A DNA stretch of 57,648 bases from [Mycobacterium] manitobense (GTDB lineage: Bacteria; Actinomycetota; Actinomycetes; Mycobacteriales; Mycobacteriaceae). Shown here piece after piece: positions 26,311-35,451 of this stretch. The stretch covers positions 1 through 57,648 of the forward strand of contig NZ_JACKSJ010000247.1 in assembly GCF_025821665.1 (NCBI RefSeq). The letters run 5' to 3'. Position numbers and translations under genes: made by a program. Every line of letters starts with the position of its first letter. Position 1 is the first letter of the stretch. The notes below the pieces were generated by a model, which was not told the DNA's origin, searched no databases, and saw nothing but the letters and a program-made list of their open reading frames with translations.

Positions 26311-27345
26311 ATGCCCAGACCCCGGCCGATCGTGGTGCTGCTCGCCGCGCTGACGGCGCTGAGCCTGCTCGCCGGCTGTGTGTCACGCGAGGAGTCATCC
26401 GGCGCGCAGCAGGCGCCGGAGACCGTCCCGCTGTCCGAACTCGCCGGTGTCACCCTGCACATCGGCGACCAGAAGGGCGGCACCCAGGCGCTGCTGACGG
26501 CCGCGGGAGCACTGGAGAACCTGCCGTATGCCGTCGAGTTCTCGACATTCACCTCGGGCCCGCCGCAGATCGAGGCCGCCACCGCGGGCAAGATCGACTT
26601 CGCGATCACCGGCAACACCCCGCCGATCTTCGGCGCCGCGTCCAACGCGAAGGTGAAGATCGTCTCGGCATACGACGGCGGAGGGTTCGGCGACCAGATC
26701 CTGGTGCACGCCGATTCGCCGCTGCAGTCGATCGGCGACCTGCGGGGCAAGAGCATCGCGGTCGCCAAAGGCAGCTCCGCACACGGCCATACGTTGGTCC
26801 AACTGGACCGGGCGGGGCTGACGCCCGCCGACGTCAAGCTGGTGTTCCTGCAGCCCGCCGATGCGCTGTCGGCGTTCACCCAGCGCCGCGTCGACGTGTG
26901 GGCGGTGTGGGACCCCTACACCGCACAGGCCGAGACGGAACTGCCCGTGCGCAGCATCGCCCGCGCCACCGGCGTCACCAACGGCGCCGGCTTCGGCGTG
27001 GCGGCCGACGCGGCGCTGGCCGACCCGAAGCGCAACTCGGCGCTGAGCGATCTGCTGGTGCGCTACGCCAAGGCCGTCCGCTGGGCGCACGACAACCCCG
27101 ACGAGTGGGCCACCCGCTACGGCGAGGACGTCGGCCTCGACCCTGAGGTCGCGAAGCTGGCGCAGGGCCGCAGCCTGCGACTGCCCTTCGACCTGTCAGA
27201 TCAACTCGTGGCGTCCGAGCAGGAGATGGCCGACCTCTTCGCGAAGTCGCAGCAGATCGCGTCGGCCCCCGACTTCTCCCGCTGGGTCGACCGCCGCTAC
27301 GGCGACGTGCTTGCCCCGCTCTACATCGACCGCAACAAGGAGTGA
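26311..27345 (+). CDS. ssuA: SsuA, sulfonate-binding lipoprotein
   Basis: Solute-binding subunit of 344 residues. The signal peptide has lipobox L-A-G-C with Cys23. The fold is that of ABC-type nitrate/sulfonate binding proteins: IGDQKGGTQALLTAAGALE, FTSGPPQIEAATAGKIDFAI, AVAKGSSAHGHTLVQLDRAG and RVDVWAVWDPYTAQAE. GAGGAG lies just upstream of ATG 26311. Together with SsuC, SsuB and SsuD it forms a complete uptake-and-desulfonation set. Confidence 0.92.
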   Translation: MPRPRPIVVLLAALTALSLLAGCVSREESSGAQQAPETVPLSELAGVTLHIGDQKGGTQALLTAAGALENLPYAVEFSTFTSGPPQIEAATAGKIDFAITGNTPPIFGAASNAKVKIVSAYDGGGFGDQILVHADSPLQSIGDLRGKSIAVAKGSSAHGHTLVQLDRAGLTPADVKLVFLQPADALSAFTQRRVDVWAVWDPYTAQAETELPVRSIARATGVTNGAGFGVAADAALADPKRNSALSDLLVRYAKAVRWAHDNPDEWATRYGEDVGLDPEVAKLAQGRSLRLPFDLSDQLVASEQEMADLFAKSQQIASAPDFSRWVDRRYGDVLAPLYIDRNKE

Positions 27346-27347
27346 AG

Positions 27348-28472
27348 ATGCCCACCCCAGCTGCAGCTCAACCGCCGGCTTCGCCTGCGAAATTCTTCTG
27401 GTTCCTGCCCACCAACGGCGACAGCCGCAACATCGTCGGCGCCTCGCACGCCTCGTCGCACCACACCGTGCCCGCCGGGTACCGCGAACCCAGCAGGCGC
27501 TACCTCGCCGAGGTGGCCCGCGCGGCCGACCGTCTCGGCTTCGAGGGAGTGCTCACCCCGACCGGAACCTGGTGCGAGGACGCCTGGTTGACCGCGGCGG
27601 CGCTGCTGTCGGAGACCGAGCGGCTGAAGTTCCTGGTGGCGTTCCGCCCCGGGCTGGTGCCGCCGACGCTGGCCGCCCAGCAGGCCGCCACCCTGCAGCG
27701 ATTCTCCGACGGCCGCGTCCTGCTCAACATCGTCAGCGGGGGAGACGACCTCGAGCAGCGGCGGTTCGGCGACTGGCTGGACCACGATCAGCGCTACGCC
27801 CGCACCGGCGAGTTCCTGCACATCGTCAGCACGCTGTGGCAGCAGGAGTCACTGGACTTCTCCGGCGACCACTACCGGGTCGCCGACGCCCGGGTGTCGG
27901 CGCCGCCGAACCCGTTGCCCGGCATCTACTTCGGCGGTTCGTCGGCCGCCGCGCTGCCGATCGCCGCGCAGTACGTCGACGTCTACCTGACCTGGGGTGA
28001 GCCCCCACAGGCGGCAGCCGCCAAGATCGAGCGGGTTCGCGCGCTGGCCGCCGAGCGCGGGCGCACCATCCGCTTCGGCATCCGGCTGCACACCATCAGC
28101 CGCGACACCTCCGCGGCGGCATGGGCCGTCGCCGACGAACTCGTCGGCCAGCTGACACCCGAACAGATCGCGAAGGCCACCGCCCTGCACTCGAAGTCGG
28201 AATCGGAAGGGCAACGGCGGATGACGGCGCTGCACGGCGGGCGGGTGGACCAGCTGGAGATCTACCCGAACCTGTGGGCGGGGGTCGGGTTGGTGCGCGG
28301 CGGCGCGGGCACGGCGCTGGTCGGCAGCCACGAGGAGGTCGCGAACCTGATCGTCGAGTACCACGCGCTGGGCTTCGACGAGTTCATCCTGTCGGGCTAC
28401 CCGCACCTCGAGGAGGCGCACTGGTTCGCCGAGGGTGTGCTGCCGCTGCTGCGGCGCAAGGGCGTGGCCTGA
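27348..28472 (+). CDS. ssuD: SsuD, FMNH2-dependent alkanesulfonate monooxygenase
   Basis: Luciferase-like monooxygenase of 374 residues that releases sulfite from alkanesulfonates. It shows FFWFLPTNGDSRNIVG (family N-terminus), GTWCEDAWLTAAAL, FLVAFRPGLVPPTLAAQQ, NIVSGGD and YFGGSS. ATG 27348 is chosen because AAGGAG (27337-27342) lies 5 nt before it; a GTG at 27342 is less likely. The FMN reductase partner (SsuE) is not in the window. The stop is followed by a separate membrane-protein gene. Confidence 0.92.
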   Translation: MPTPAAAQPPASPAKFFWFLPTNGDSRNIVGASHASSHHTVPAGYREPSRRYLAEVARAADRLGFEGVLTPTGTWCEDAWLTAAALLSETERLKFLVAFRPGLVPPTLAAQQAATLQRFSDGRVLLNIVSGGDDLEQRRFGDWLDHDQRYARTGEFLHIVSTLWQQESLDFSGDHYRVADARVSAPPNPLPGIYFGGSSAAALPIAAQYVDVYLTWGEPPQAAAAKIERVRALAAERGRTIRFGIRLHTISRDTSAAAWAVADELVGQLTPEQIAKATALHSKSESEGQRRMTALHGGRVDQLEIYPNLWAGVGLVRGGAGTALVGSHEEVANLIVEYHALGFDEFILSGYPHLEEAHWFAEGVLPLLRRKGVA

Positions 28473-28517
28473 CCTGAGGACGCACCGCGGCGCCGCTGCT
28501 CGTACTCTGCGGTGACG

Positions 28518-29093
28518 ATGGATGAATGGTTTGAGCACAGCCCTTTCGTGGGGTTCGCACCCTGGATTCTGTACTGGGTGGTGGCCGGCAGCTCGAGCAC
28601 CTGGCTCTACGGCGGTCTGTGCGCGGTGATCGCGGCGTTCATCCTCGGGGTGTCGATGCGCGTCGGCGGTCCCCGGTTGCTCGAGGTGGTGACGATCGTG
28701 TTCTTCGTCGCCGTCACCGTCGCCGGCATGGTCACCGGTGCCACCGACATGGACTGGATGGACGTCTACTCGACCACGGTGTCCAGCGGCGTGCTGGCCG
28801 TGATGGCGTTCGGTTCGCTGGCGTTCACCCCGTTCACCGAGCAGTACGCGCGTGACTTCACCCCGCGCAGCGACCGGGAGAAGGCTGCGTTCCGGCGCAC
28901 CAACCAGATGCTCACGCTGATGTGGGGACTGGTGTTCGCGCTCATCGCGGTGCTCGGCTTCGTCGCGGCCGGTGCCCCGTCGACCGCGCACTGGACCAAC
29001 TGGGTGATCCCGGTGGTGGTGATCGCCGGTGCGGTCGGGATGACGAACACCTATCCCGAGAGGGTGCAGGCGCGGCTTCGCACCACCGACTAG
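28518..29093 (+). CDS. integral membrane protein of unknown function
   Basis: 191 residues with about six hydrophobic segments: near WILYWVVAGSSSTWLYGGL, the CAVIAAFILGV region, EVVTIVFFVAVTVAGMV, TVSSGVLAVMAFGSLAF, LMWGLVFALIAVLGF and WVIPVVVIAGAV. No conserved catalytic motif is seen. A TACTCT -10-like element ends 9 nt before ATG 28518; a GTG at 28512 is an alternative start. It is alone between ssuD and a convergent lipoprotein. Confidence 0.75.
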   Translation: MDEWFEHSPFVGFAPWILYWVVAGSSSTWLYGGLCAVIAAFILGVSMRVGGPRLLEVVTIVFFVAVTVAGMVTGATDMDWMDVYSTTVSSGVLAVMAFGSLAFTPFTEQYARDFTPRSDREKAAFRRTNQMLTLMWGLVFALIAVLGFVAAGAPSTAHWTNWVIPVVVIAGAVGMTNTYPERVQARLRTTD

Positions 29094-29103
29094 GTGCGGT
29101 GGG

Positions 29104-29811
29104 TCATTCCGGGCAGCTGTACCGGATCCCGATGTCGGCCGGCGGGCTCACCTTCTTCAGGCAGCCGAACGGCTCCACCCCGGCGTCGCTGAGGCGGGCG
29201 GCCGTCTGGTGGGCGTAGTTCACACAGAACAGGCCCGCGGGGTCGGCGCGGCACCGGAAGTCACCGAAGGCCAGCGACCGGCCGTAGGGCAGTGCGGCCC
29301 CGTCGCCCCGCCCGAACGGGCCGGGATCGCCGTGCACCGACCCGACGTCGAGTGTCGGGCCGGTGAAATCCACCCAGTCGCCGATCCACTGGCCCGCGAT
29401 GTCGGGCGGGGCCGGTGGCGGGTCGGTCAGCCGGACCAGGCAGTCCAGCCCGCCGTCGGACTGCGGATCGGTCATGCACCGCGTCGCGCCCGACGGTGTG
29501 GTGAACGCGACGGCATCGCCGAGTCGTGACACCTCGCCGTCCCGGGTCGCCTCGTGGAAACCGCGCACTTCGGTGGGCGTTCCGGCCGCGACGAACGCGA
29601 TGACGTCGCCGATCGCGGAGCCGGCGAGCGGCGCGCCCACCGGCGGCTTCGACGTCGCAGTGGGGGTGGGCGGGACGCTCGCGCGCGACGTGGGCGACGG
29701 CACCGACAATCGGGAACCCGACGGTGCCCCGGACTCGCCGTCCTGCCCGCCGCACCCTGCGCAAACCCCCGCCACCAGCACAGACGCCGCGATCAACACA
29801 GCAATCCGCAT
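29104..29811 (-). CDS. putative lipoprotein of unknown function
   Basis: 235 residues. The signal peptide MRIAVLIAASVLVAGVCAGC ends in lipobox C-A-G-C (Cys20). A Ser/Pro/Thr-rich linker follows, then a globular part with several Cys (TRCMTDPQSDGGLDC, DFRCRADPAGLFCVNY, GCLK, YSCPE) that could form disulfides outside the membrane. No family is recognised. It converges on the membrane-protein gene at 28518 and is divergent from the carboxylesterase. Confidence 0.8.
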   Translation of the reverse strand: MRIAVLIAASVLVAGVCAGCGGQDGESGAPSGSRLSVPSPTSRASVPPTPTATSKPPVGAPLAGSAIGDVIAFVAAGTPTEVRGFHEATRDGEVSRLGDAVAFTTPSGATRCMTDPQSDGGLDCLVRLTDPPPAPPDIAGQWIGDWVDFTGPTLDVGSVHGDPGPFGRGDGAALPYGRSLAFGDFRCRADPAGLFCVNYAHQTAARLSDAGVEPFGCLKKVSPPADIGIRYSCPE

Positions 29812-29875
29812 GCAGCCAGGCTAGCGGGCCGAAGCGGTGGGGCCCGTCAGGCGCGGCGAACGGCGGTTCGTTCGC

Positions 29876-29881
29876 TACGGT
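29876..29881 (+). promoter_or_regulatory. -10 element for a leaderless carboxylesterase transcript
   Basis: TACGGT ends 6 nt before ATG 29888 with no ribosome site between, so transcription probably starts at the ATG. Confidence 0.35.
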
Positions 29882-29887
29882 CGGTGA

Positions 29888-31396
29888 ATGCACGAACACA
29901 CAGTCCGCGCAACGATCAGCACCGGCACGATCGAGGGCTTCACCCGTGACGGCGTGCACCGCTGGCGGGCTGTCCCTTACGCCCAGCCGCCGGTGGGCCG
30001 GCGGCGGTTCCGGGCGCCGTTGCCCGCGCAGCCGTGGCGCGGTGTCCGGCACTGCCACAGCATCGGGTACTGCGCACCGCAGCAGCGCAGGTACACCCTG
30101 GTCGGGGTCAACAAGTACCAGCCGATGAGCGAGGACTGTCTGACGCTGAACGTCGTTGCGCCGCAGTCGCGGCCCGACGGGCCGATGCCGGTGATGTTCT
30201 TCGTCCACGGGGGCGGCTACCTGCTCGGCAGCTCGGCGACACCGCTCTACGACGGTGCGGCGATGGCGCGGCGGGGCTGCGTCTACATCTCGGTGAACTA
30301 CCGGCTCGGGGCGCTGGGCTGCATGGACCTGTCGTCGCTGTCCACGCCGGAGAACCCGATCGACGGCAACCTGTACCTGCGCGACCTGGTGATGGCGCTG
30401 CGCTGGGTGCGCGACAACGTCGAGGTGTTCGGCGGCGACCCGGACAACGTGACGATCTTCGGCGAGAGCGCCGGGGCGCACGCCGTCGCGACGCTGCTGG
30501 CCGTGCCGCAGGCCAAAGGCCTTTTCGCGCGGGTCATCTCGCAGAGCCCGGTCAGTGGCATGGTGCGGTCACCGGAGGCCGCCGCCACCTTCGCCGACCA
30601 GTTCGCCGGGCTGCTCGGCGCGCGACCGCAGGACGGGGCCGCCGCGCTGATGGCGGCCAGGCCAAGGGAGCTGGTGACCGCGCTGGAACGGTTGCTCACC
30701 CGAGGCACGGACGACCTGCCGGGAGCGTTCGCGGTCGGCCCGGCGTTCGGCACCGACTACCTGCCCCGCGATCCGGTCGAGGCGATGCGCGAGGGCACCG
30801 CCCACCGGGTGCCCCTCATCGTCGGCAACAACGCCGAGGAGGGCAAGCTGTTCACCCGGTTCCTGCAGCTCCTGCCGACGTCGGAGGCGACCATCGAGCT
30901 GCTGCTGGCCAACTCGGACGCCGAGCGGCGCGAACGCATCACGTCGGCCTACCCCGGCTACCCGAGCCCGTCGGCGTGTGTGCGGCTCGGTGGCGACTTC
31001 GCGTTCGGCACGGCCACCTGGGAGGTCGCCGAGGCGCATTCCCGGCACGCGCCCACCTACGTCTACCGCTACGACTATGCGCCCCGCACGTTGCAGTGGT
31101 CCGGGCTCGGCGCCACGCACGCCATGGAGCTGCTCGCCGTGTTCGACACCTACCGCACTCGGCTGGGGTCGTTGCTCACCGCGGCCGCCGACCAGCGGTC
31201 GGCCCGCCGGGTGAGCCGGGACGTGCAGCGGCGCTGGCGCGCGTTCGGCCGCACGGGTGTGCCGGGAGAGGACTGGCCGCTCTACACCGCCGACCAACGC
31301 GCCGTGCGGGTGTTCGACCGAAAGCCTCGGATCGAGTTCGACCCCGACGTCGACCGCAGGCAGGCGTGGGAGGGCTTCAGCCTCGCGGCGCGCTAG
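29888..31396 (+). CDS. type B carboxylesterase (PnbA/cholinesterase-like)
   Basis: 502-residue alpha/beta hydrolase. The nucleophile is Ser194 in FGESAGAHAV, the oxyanion-hole motif is FVHGGGYLLGSS, and the family block SEDCLTLNVVAP is present. The later NNAEEGKLFTRF and GATHAMELL supply the acid and His regions. There is no signal peptide, so it is cytoplasmic. The amine oxidase gene begins about 55 nt downstream on the same strand, so the genes may be co-transcribed. The substrate is unknown. Confidence 0.9.
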   Translation: MHEHTVRATISTGTIEGFTRDGVHRWRAVPYAQPPVGRRRFRAPLPAQPWRGVRHCHSIGYCAPQQRRYTLVGVNKYQPMSEDCLTLNVVAPQSRPDGPMPVMFFVHGGGYLLGSSATPLYDGAAMARRGCVYISVNYRLGALGCMDLSSLSTPENPIDGNLYLRDLVMALRWVRDNVEVFGGDPDNVTIFGESAGAHAVATLLAVPQAKGLFARVISQSPVSGMVRSPEAAATFADQFAGLLGARPQDGAAALMAARPRELVTALERLLTRGTDDLPGAFAVGPAFGTDYLPRDPVEAMREGTAHRVPLIVGNNAEEGKLFTRFLQLLPTSEATIELLLANSDAERRERITSAYPGYPSPSACVRLGGDFAFGTATWEVAEAHSRHAPTYVYRYDYAPRTLQWSGLGATHAMELLAVFDTYRTRLGSLLTAAADQRSARRVSRDVQRRWRAFGRTGVPGEDWPLYTADQRAVRVFDRKPRIEFDPDVDRRQAWEGFSLAAR

Positions 31397-31450
31397 CGCC
31401 GAGCACATCGAACGGCTGCGGGGCGCCGCCGGATGTGATTGCGTGATCGC

Positions 31451-33394
31451 GTGCATCCCCTGGATCCCCTGGCCGCAGACGAATTCGAGGCGGTGTCGGC
31501 GATACTGCGCCGCGACACCGACGTCGACGACGGCTGGCGGTTCGCGTCGGTCGAACTGAGCGAACCGGACAAGGCGGAGCTTCGCGAGTTCGCTGCCACA
31601 GGCATCGCGCCACAGCGCCGTGCCACGGTGATCTGCCTGCACCGGGCGACCAACTCCACGTACAAGGGCGTGGTGTCGCTGACCGAGGGCCGGGTGGATT
31701 CGTTCACGCACCTGCCCGGCGTGCAGGCCAACTTCACCGTCGACGAGTTCGCCGAATGCGACCGGATGCTGCGCTCGCATCCGGATCTGGTCGCCGCCCT
31801 GGCCCGTCGTGGCATCACCGACCTCGAGCTCGTGTTCATGGACACCTGGACGTACGGAAACGCCGTCGCCCCAACGGAATTCCGTGACCGGCGGATCGGC
31901 TGGTCCGACACCTGGCTGCGCGGCGCACCGGGTGCCAATCCCTATGCGCACATGGTCAGTGGGCTGCACTGCGTCGTCGACCTCAACGCCATGTCGTTGC
32001 TCCGGATCGAGGACACCGGCCCGTTCGCCGGCGGCGCCGAACCACCGGACGTCATGGGCGAATACGCCCCGGCCCACGTCCCCGAGCGGATCAGGGCGGC
32101 GTGGCGCCGCGAGCCACTGGCGCCGCTGCACATCACCCAGCCGCAGGGAACGTCGTTCCGGCTCGACGGCAATCTGCTGCAGTGGCAGAACTGGTCGCTG
32201 CGGATCGGGTTCAACCACCGGGAGGGAATGACGCTCCACACGGTGTCCTACCGGGACGGCGACCGCGACCGGTCGGTGGCGCACCGGCTTTCGTTCGCCG
32301 AGATGGTGGTGCCGTATCGGGATTCGTCGCAGGATCACTACCGCCGCACGGCGTTCGACATCGGCGAATGGGGCCTCGGCTTCATGACGACGTCACTGGA
32401 ACTGGGCTGTGACTGCCTCGGCGAGATCCGCTACCTGGACGCCGTGCTGCACGACAGCCGCGGCGTGCCGTACACGATCACCAACGCGATCTGCATCCAC
32501 GAGGAGGACAACGCGGTCCTGTGGAAGCACGTGGACCACGATGCCGGCGCCGAGGTGCGACGGATGCGGCGGCTCACAGTGTCGTTCCACGTCACGGTCG
32601 CGAACTACGAGTACCTGGTGTACTGGCGGCTCTACCAGGACGGCAACATCGAGTGCGAGGTGCGTGCGACCGGGATCATGGTCACCACCCCGCTCGCCCC
32701 CGGCCAGCCCCACCCGAACGGCACGCTGGTCGACGACCGCACGTATGCACCGTTCCACCAGCACTTCCTGGTGGCCCGGCTGGACCTCGACGTCGACGGC
32801 GGCGAGAACACCGTCTACCGCACGGAGTCCTACGCCGAGCCGATGGGGCCCGCCAACCCCTACGGCCTGTCGGTGCTGCTGCGCGAGGTGCCGTTGCTCA
32901 CCGAGGCCGACGGCAGGCAGGACGTCGACTTCGCCTCCCAGCGCGGCTGGAAGGTGGTCAACACCAACGTCGTCAACGGACTGGGCACCCACCCGTCCTA
33001 CAAGCTGATCCCCACCGGGGCGCTCCCACCGATGTTCGACCCGGCGTCGCCGGTGCTGCGCCGCGCCAACGTGATCGGCCACACCCTCTGGGTGACACCG
33101 AACAGTCCGGACGAGCGCTGGCCTGCAGGCGAATTCGTCAACCAGTCGGAGACCGACACCGGGCTCGGCGAGTGGACGAAGGCGAACCGGTCGATCGACA
33201 ACACCGACGTGGTGCTGTGGTACGTATTCGGCATCCACCACATCACCCGGCCGGAGGACTGGCCGGTGATGCCGGTCGACGTGGTGTCGTTCTGGCTCAA
33301 GCCCTACGGCTTCTTCGACCGCAACCCCGCGCTCGACGTGCCCGCAGCACCACCGCAGCACTGCCACACCCCTTCCACCAGCGCGCCGCACTGA
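31451..33394 (+). CDS. copper-containing primary amine oxidase
   Basis: Oxidises primary amines to aldehyde, ammonia and H2O2 using copper and topaquinone. The 647-residue protein carries T-V-A-N-Y-E, where Tyr386 would become topaquinone. It also has the catalytic Asp in AFDIGEWGLG, a copper-ligand pair in FHQHF, and the C-terminal block VFGIHHITRPEDWPVMPVD. No signal peptide is seen, which fits cytoplasmic actinobacterial histamine/phenethylamine oxidases. GTG 31451 (MHPLDPLAADEF) matches the family start; a TTG at 31439 is less likely. The amine substrate is not determined. Confidence 0.93.
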   Translation: MHPLDPLAADEFEAVSAILRRDTDVDDGWRFASVELSEPDKAELREFAATGIAPQRRATVICLHRATNSTYKGVVSLTEGRVDSFTHLPGVQANFTVDEFAECDRMLRSHPDLVAALARRGITDLELVFMDTWTYGNAVAPTEFRDRRIGWSDTWLRGAPGANPYAHMVSGLHCVVDLNAMSLLRIEDTGPFAGGAEPPDVMGEYAPAHVPERIRAAWRREPLAPLHITQPQGTSFRLDGNLLQWQNWSLRIGFNHREGMTLHTVSYRDGDRDRSVAHRLSFAEMVVPYRDSSQDHYRRTAFDIGEWGLGFMTTSLELGCDCLGEIRYLDAVLHDSRGVPYTITNAICIHEEDNAVLWKHVDHDAGAEVRRMRRLTVSFHVTVANYEYLVYWRLYQDGNIECEVRATGIMVTTPLAPGQPHPNGTLVDDRTYAPFHQHFLVARLDLDVDGGENTVYRTESYAEPMGPANPYGLSVLLREVPLLTEADGRQDVDFASQRGWKVVNTNVVNGLGTHPSYKLIPTGALPPMFDPASPVLRRANVIGHTLWVTPNSPDERWPAGEFVNQSETDTGLGEWTKANRSIDNTDVVLWYVFGIHHITRPEDWPVMPVDVVSFWLKPYGFFDRNPALDVPAAPPQHCHTPSTSAPH

Positions 33395-33408
33395 TTGACA
33401 CCCGTCAA
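33395..33408. promoter_or_regulatory. short inverted repeat before the phosphotransferase-fusion gene
   Basis: TTGAC-ACCC-GTCAA follows the amine oxidase stop at once and lies 33 nt before the next start codon. It may be an operator; TTGACA alone is too far (29 bp) from the -10 element at 33430 to be its -35. Confidence 0.3.
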
Positions 33409-33429
33409 CAGTGTGATCCACCCCACTGC

Positions 33430-33435
33430 TACGTT
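33430..33435 (+). promoter_or_regulatory. -10 element for a leaderless transcript
   Basis: TACGTT ends 6 nt before GTG 33442, with no ribosome site. This suggests an internal promoter separating the fusion gene from the amine oxidase. Confidence 0.3.
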
Positions 33436-33441
33436 CATCCG

Positions 33442-35442
33442 GTGGACGCACGTGACGACCTGGTGATCGAACGGCCGGACGACCTGACCGCCGACTGGCT
33501 GACCACGGCGATCGGCACGGGACGCGTCGCCGGCTTCTCCTTCGAACGCATCGGCACCGGCCAGATGAGCGAGTGCTACCGCGTCTCGCTGCAGTATGCC
33601 GACGACGTGGCGCCGGGCCCGGAGTCGGTGGTGCTCAAGGTCGCCGCCACCGACGCCAACAGCAGGCAGACCGGGCTGGCGATGGGACTCTACGAACGCG
33701 AGGTGCGGTTCTACACCGACATCGCCCCGCGGCTCGGCGGCCCGGTCGCGCCCTGCCACCACACCGCCTACGACCCCGCGAACGGAACATTCCACCTGGT
33801 GCTCGGCGACGCGGCGCCCGCCGTCGTGGGCGACGAGATCCGCGGCGCGACAATCGAACAGGCGACCCTCGCCCTAACCGAACTGGGCCGGGTGCACGGG
33901 CCGCTGCTCGGCGACCCCACGCTGGCCGATGCGGACTGGCTCAACCGGGAGTCGCCGATGAACCAGGGCCTGATCGCCGCGCTGTGGGCCGGCTTCGCCG
34001 AACGCTACGCCGAGAAGATCCAACCCGGACACCGCGAGGTGTGCGAACAGCTGGTGGCGAGCTTCGACGCCTATGTCGCCGAAGAGGCCGCCGCGCAACG
34101 TGTCGCGGGTCTGGTGCACGGCGACTACCGGCTCGACAACATGCTGTTCGGTCAGGCCGGCGCCGACCGCCCACTGACGGTGGTGGACTGGCAGACCGTC
34201 ACGTGGGGCCCGGCCTTCACCGACGTGGCGTACTTCCTGGGCTGCGCCCTGACGGAGTCGGCGCGCCGCGACCACTACGACGCCCTGCTGCGGGCGTACC
34301 ACGAGGCGCTCGGACCACAGTCGACCGTCAGCCTCGACGAGGTGCGCGACGGCGTCCGGCGGCAGAGCTTCTTCGGGGTGATGATGGCGATCGTGTCGTC
34401 GATGCTCGTCGAGCGCACCGACCGCGGCGACCGCATGTTCATGACCATGCTCGCGCGGCACTGCTCCCATGTGCTCGACACCGGCGCGCTCGACGTGCTG
34501 CCGTCGGCGTCACCGCCGGAAGCCCTGCAACCGTCGGCCGGCGACGAGGGCGGGCACCCGCCGGGTGACGAGGAACTGTGGAACGAGAGCTGGTACTTCG
34601 ACGTCGTCGACGCCGGCCAGGGCGTCGGCGGCTGGGTCAGGGTCGGCCTGTACCCGAACCGGCGCACGGCCTGGCTCAACGCGCTGATCTGCGGGCCCGA
34701 CATGCCGACCATCGCCGTCCTCGACTTCGAAGCGCCACTGCCCGAGGATCCGTTCCTGGCGCGCGGTGACGCCGTCGAGATCTCCATGGCGGCCGACGAA
34801 CCGCTGCGCCGCTTCCGGGTGACCGTGCGGGGCAGCGGCCAGGCGTTCGACGACGCCGGCGCACTGCTCGAGGGCGCCGAGGGCCGTCCGGTCGAGCTGA
34901 CGATGGACCTCACCTGGACCACTGCCGGCACGCCCTACCAGTACCGCATCACCCCTCGATACGAGATCGCCTGCACGGTGTCGGGCACGATCACCGCCGA
35001 GGGCCGGACGGTGACGCTGCGCGATGCGCCCGGGCAGCGCGACCACTCCTGGGGCGTGCGCGACTGGTGGTCCATGGACTGGGTGTGGAGTGCGCTGCAC
35101 CTCGACGACGGCACCCATCTGCACGGCGTCGACCTGCGCATCCCCGGGACGCCGCCGCTCAGCGTCGGCTACGTGCAACCGCCGGGGGCGCCGCTGCAGG
35201 AGACCACGACGGTCACCGCCCAGGCGACGTTCGCCGACAACGGCCTACCCGTCACCACCACGCTGACCATGTCGCCCGGCGACGTGGACGCCACCGTCGA
35301 CCTGCGCGGTTTCGCGCCGGTGCGGCTGACCGCCGACGACGGCCGGGTCAGCCACTTCCCGCGCGCATGGGCGACGGTGACGCTCACCGACGGCCGTACC
35401 GGCGTCGGCTGGCTGGAGTGGAACCGCAACCTCAATTCGTGA
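33442..35442 (+). CDS. phosphotransferase fused to a C-terminal AttH/DUF7064-like domain
   Basis: 666 residues in two parts. Residues 1-355 are an APH-like kinase with IGTGQMSECYRVSL as N-lobe loop, HGDYRLDNMLF (His226) and VVDWQTVTWG as catalytic and metal loops. After an Ala/Pro/Gly-rich linker, residues about 375-666 form a beta-rich domain (WNESWYFDVVDA, GQRDHSWGVRDWWSMDW, HLHGVDLRIPG) resembling the lipocalin-like AttH/DUF7064 group. The His-Ser-Trp-Gly and Trp-rich block is typical of that group. The start GTG 33442 is set by the kinase N-terminus and the -10 element; the frame is open further upstream only as a shadow of the amine oxidase. The substrate is unknown. Confidence 0.82.
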   Translation: MDARDDLVIERPDDLTADWLTTAIGTGRVAGFSFERIGTGQMSECYRVSLQYADDVAPGPESVVLKVAATDANSRQTGLAMGLYEREVRFYTDIAPRLGGPVAPCHHTAYDPANGTFHLVLGDAAPAVVGDEIRGATIEQATLALTELGRVHGPLLGDPTLADADWLNRESPMNQGLIAALWAGFAERYAEKIQPGHREVCEQLVASFDAYVAEEAAAQRVAGLVHGDYRLDNMLFGQAGADRPLTVVDWQTVTWGPAFTDVAYFLGCALTESARRDHYDALLRAYHEALGPQSTVSLDEVRDGVRRQSFFGVMMAIVSSMLVERTDRGDRMFMTMLARHCSHVLDTGALDVLPSASPPEALQPSAGDEGGHPPGDEELWNESWYFDVVDAGQGVGGWVRVGLYPNRRTAWLNALICGPDMPTIAVLDFEAPLPEDPFLARGDAVEISMAADEPLRRFRVTVRGSGQAFDDAGALLEGAEGRPVELTMDLTWTTAGTPYQYRITPRYEIACTVSGTITAEGRTVTLRDAPGQRDHSWGVRDWWSMDWVWSALHLDDGTHLHGVDLRIPGTPPLSVGYVQPPGAPLQETTTVTAQATFADNGLPVTTTLTMSPGDVDATVDLRGFAPVRLTADDGRVSHFPRAWATVTLTDGRTGVGWLEWNRNLNS

Positions 35443-35451
35443 GCGCTGGTT

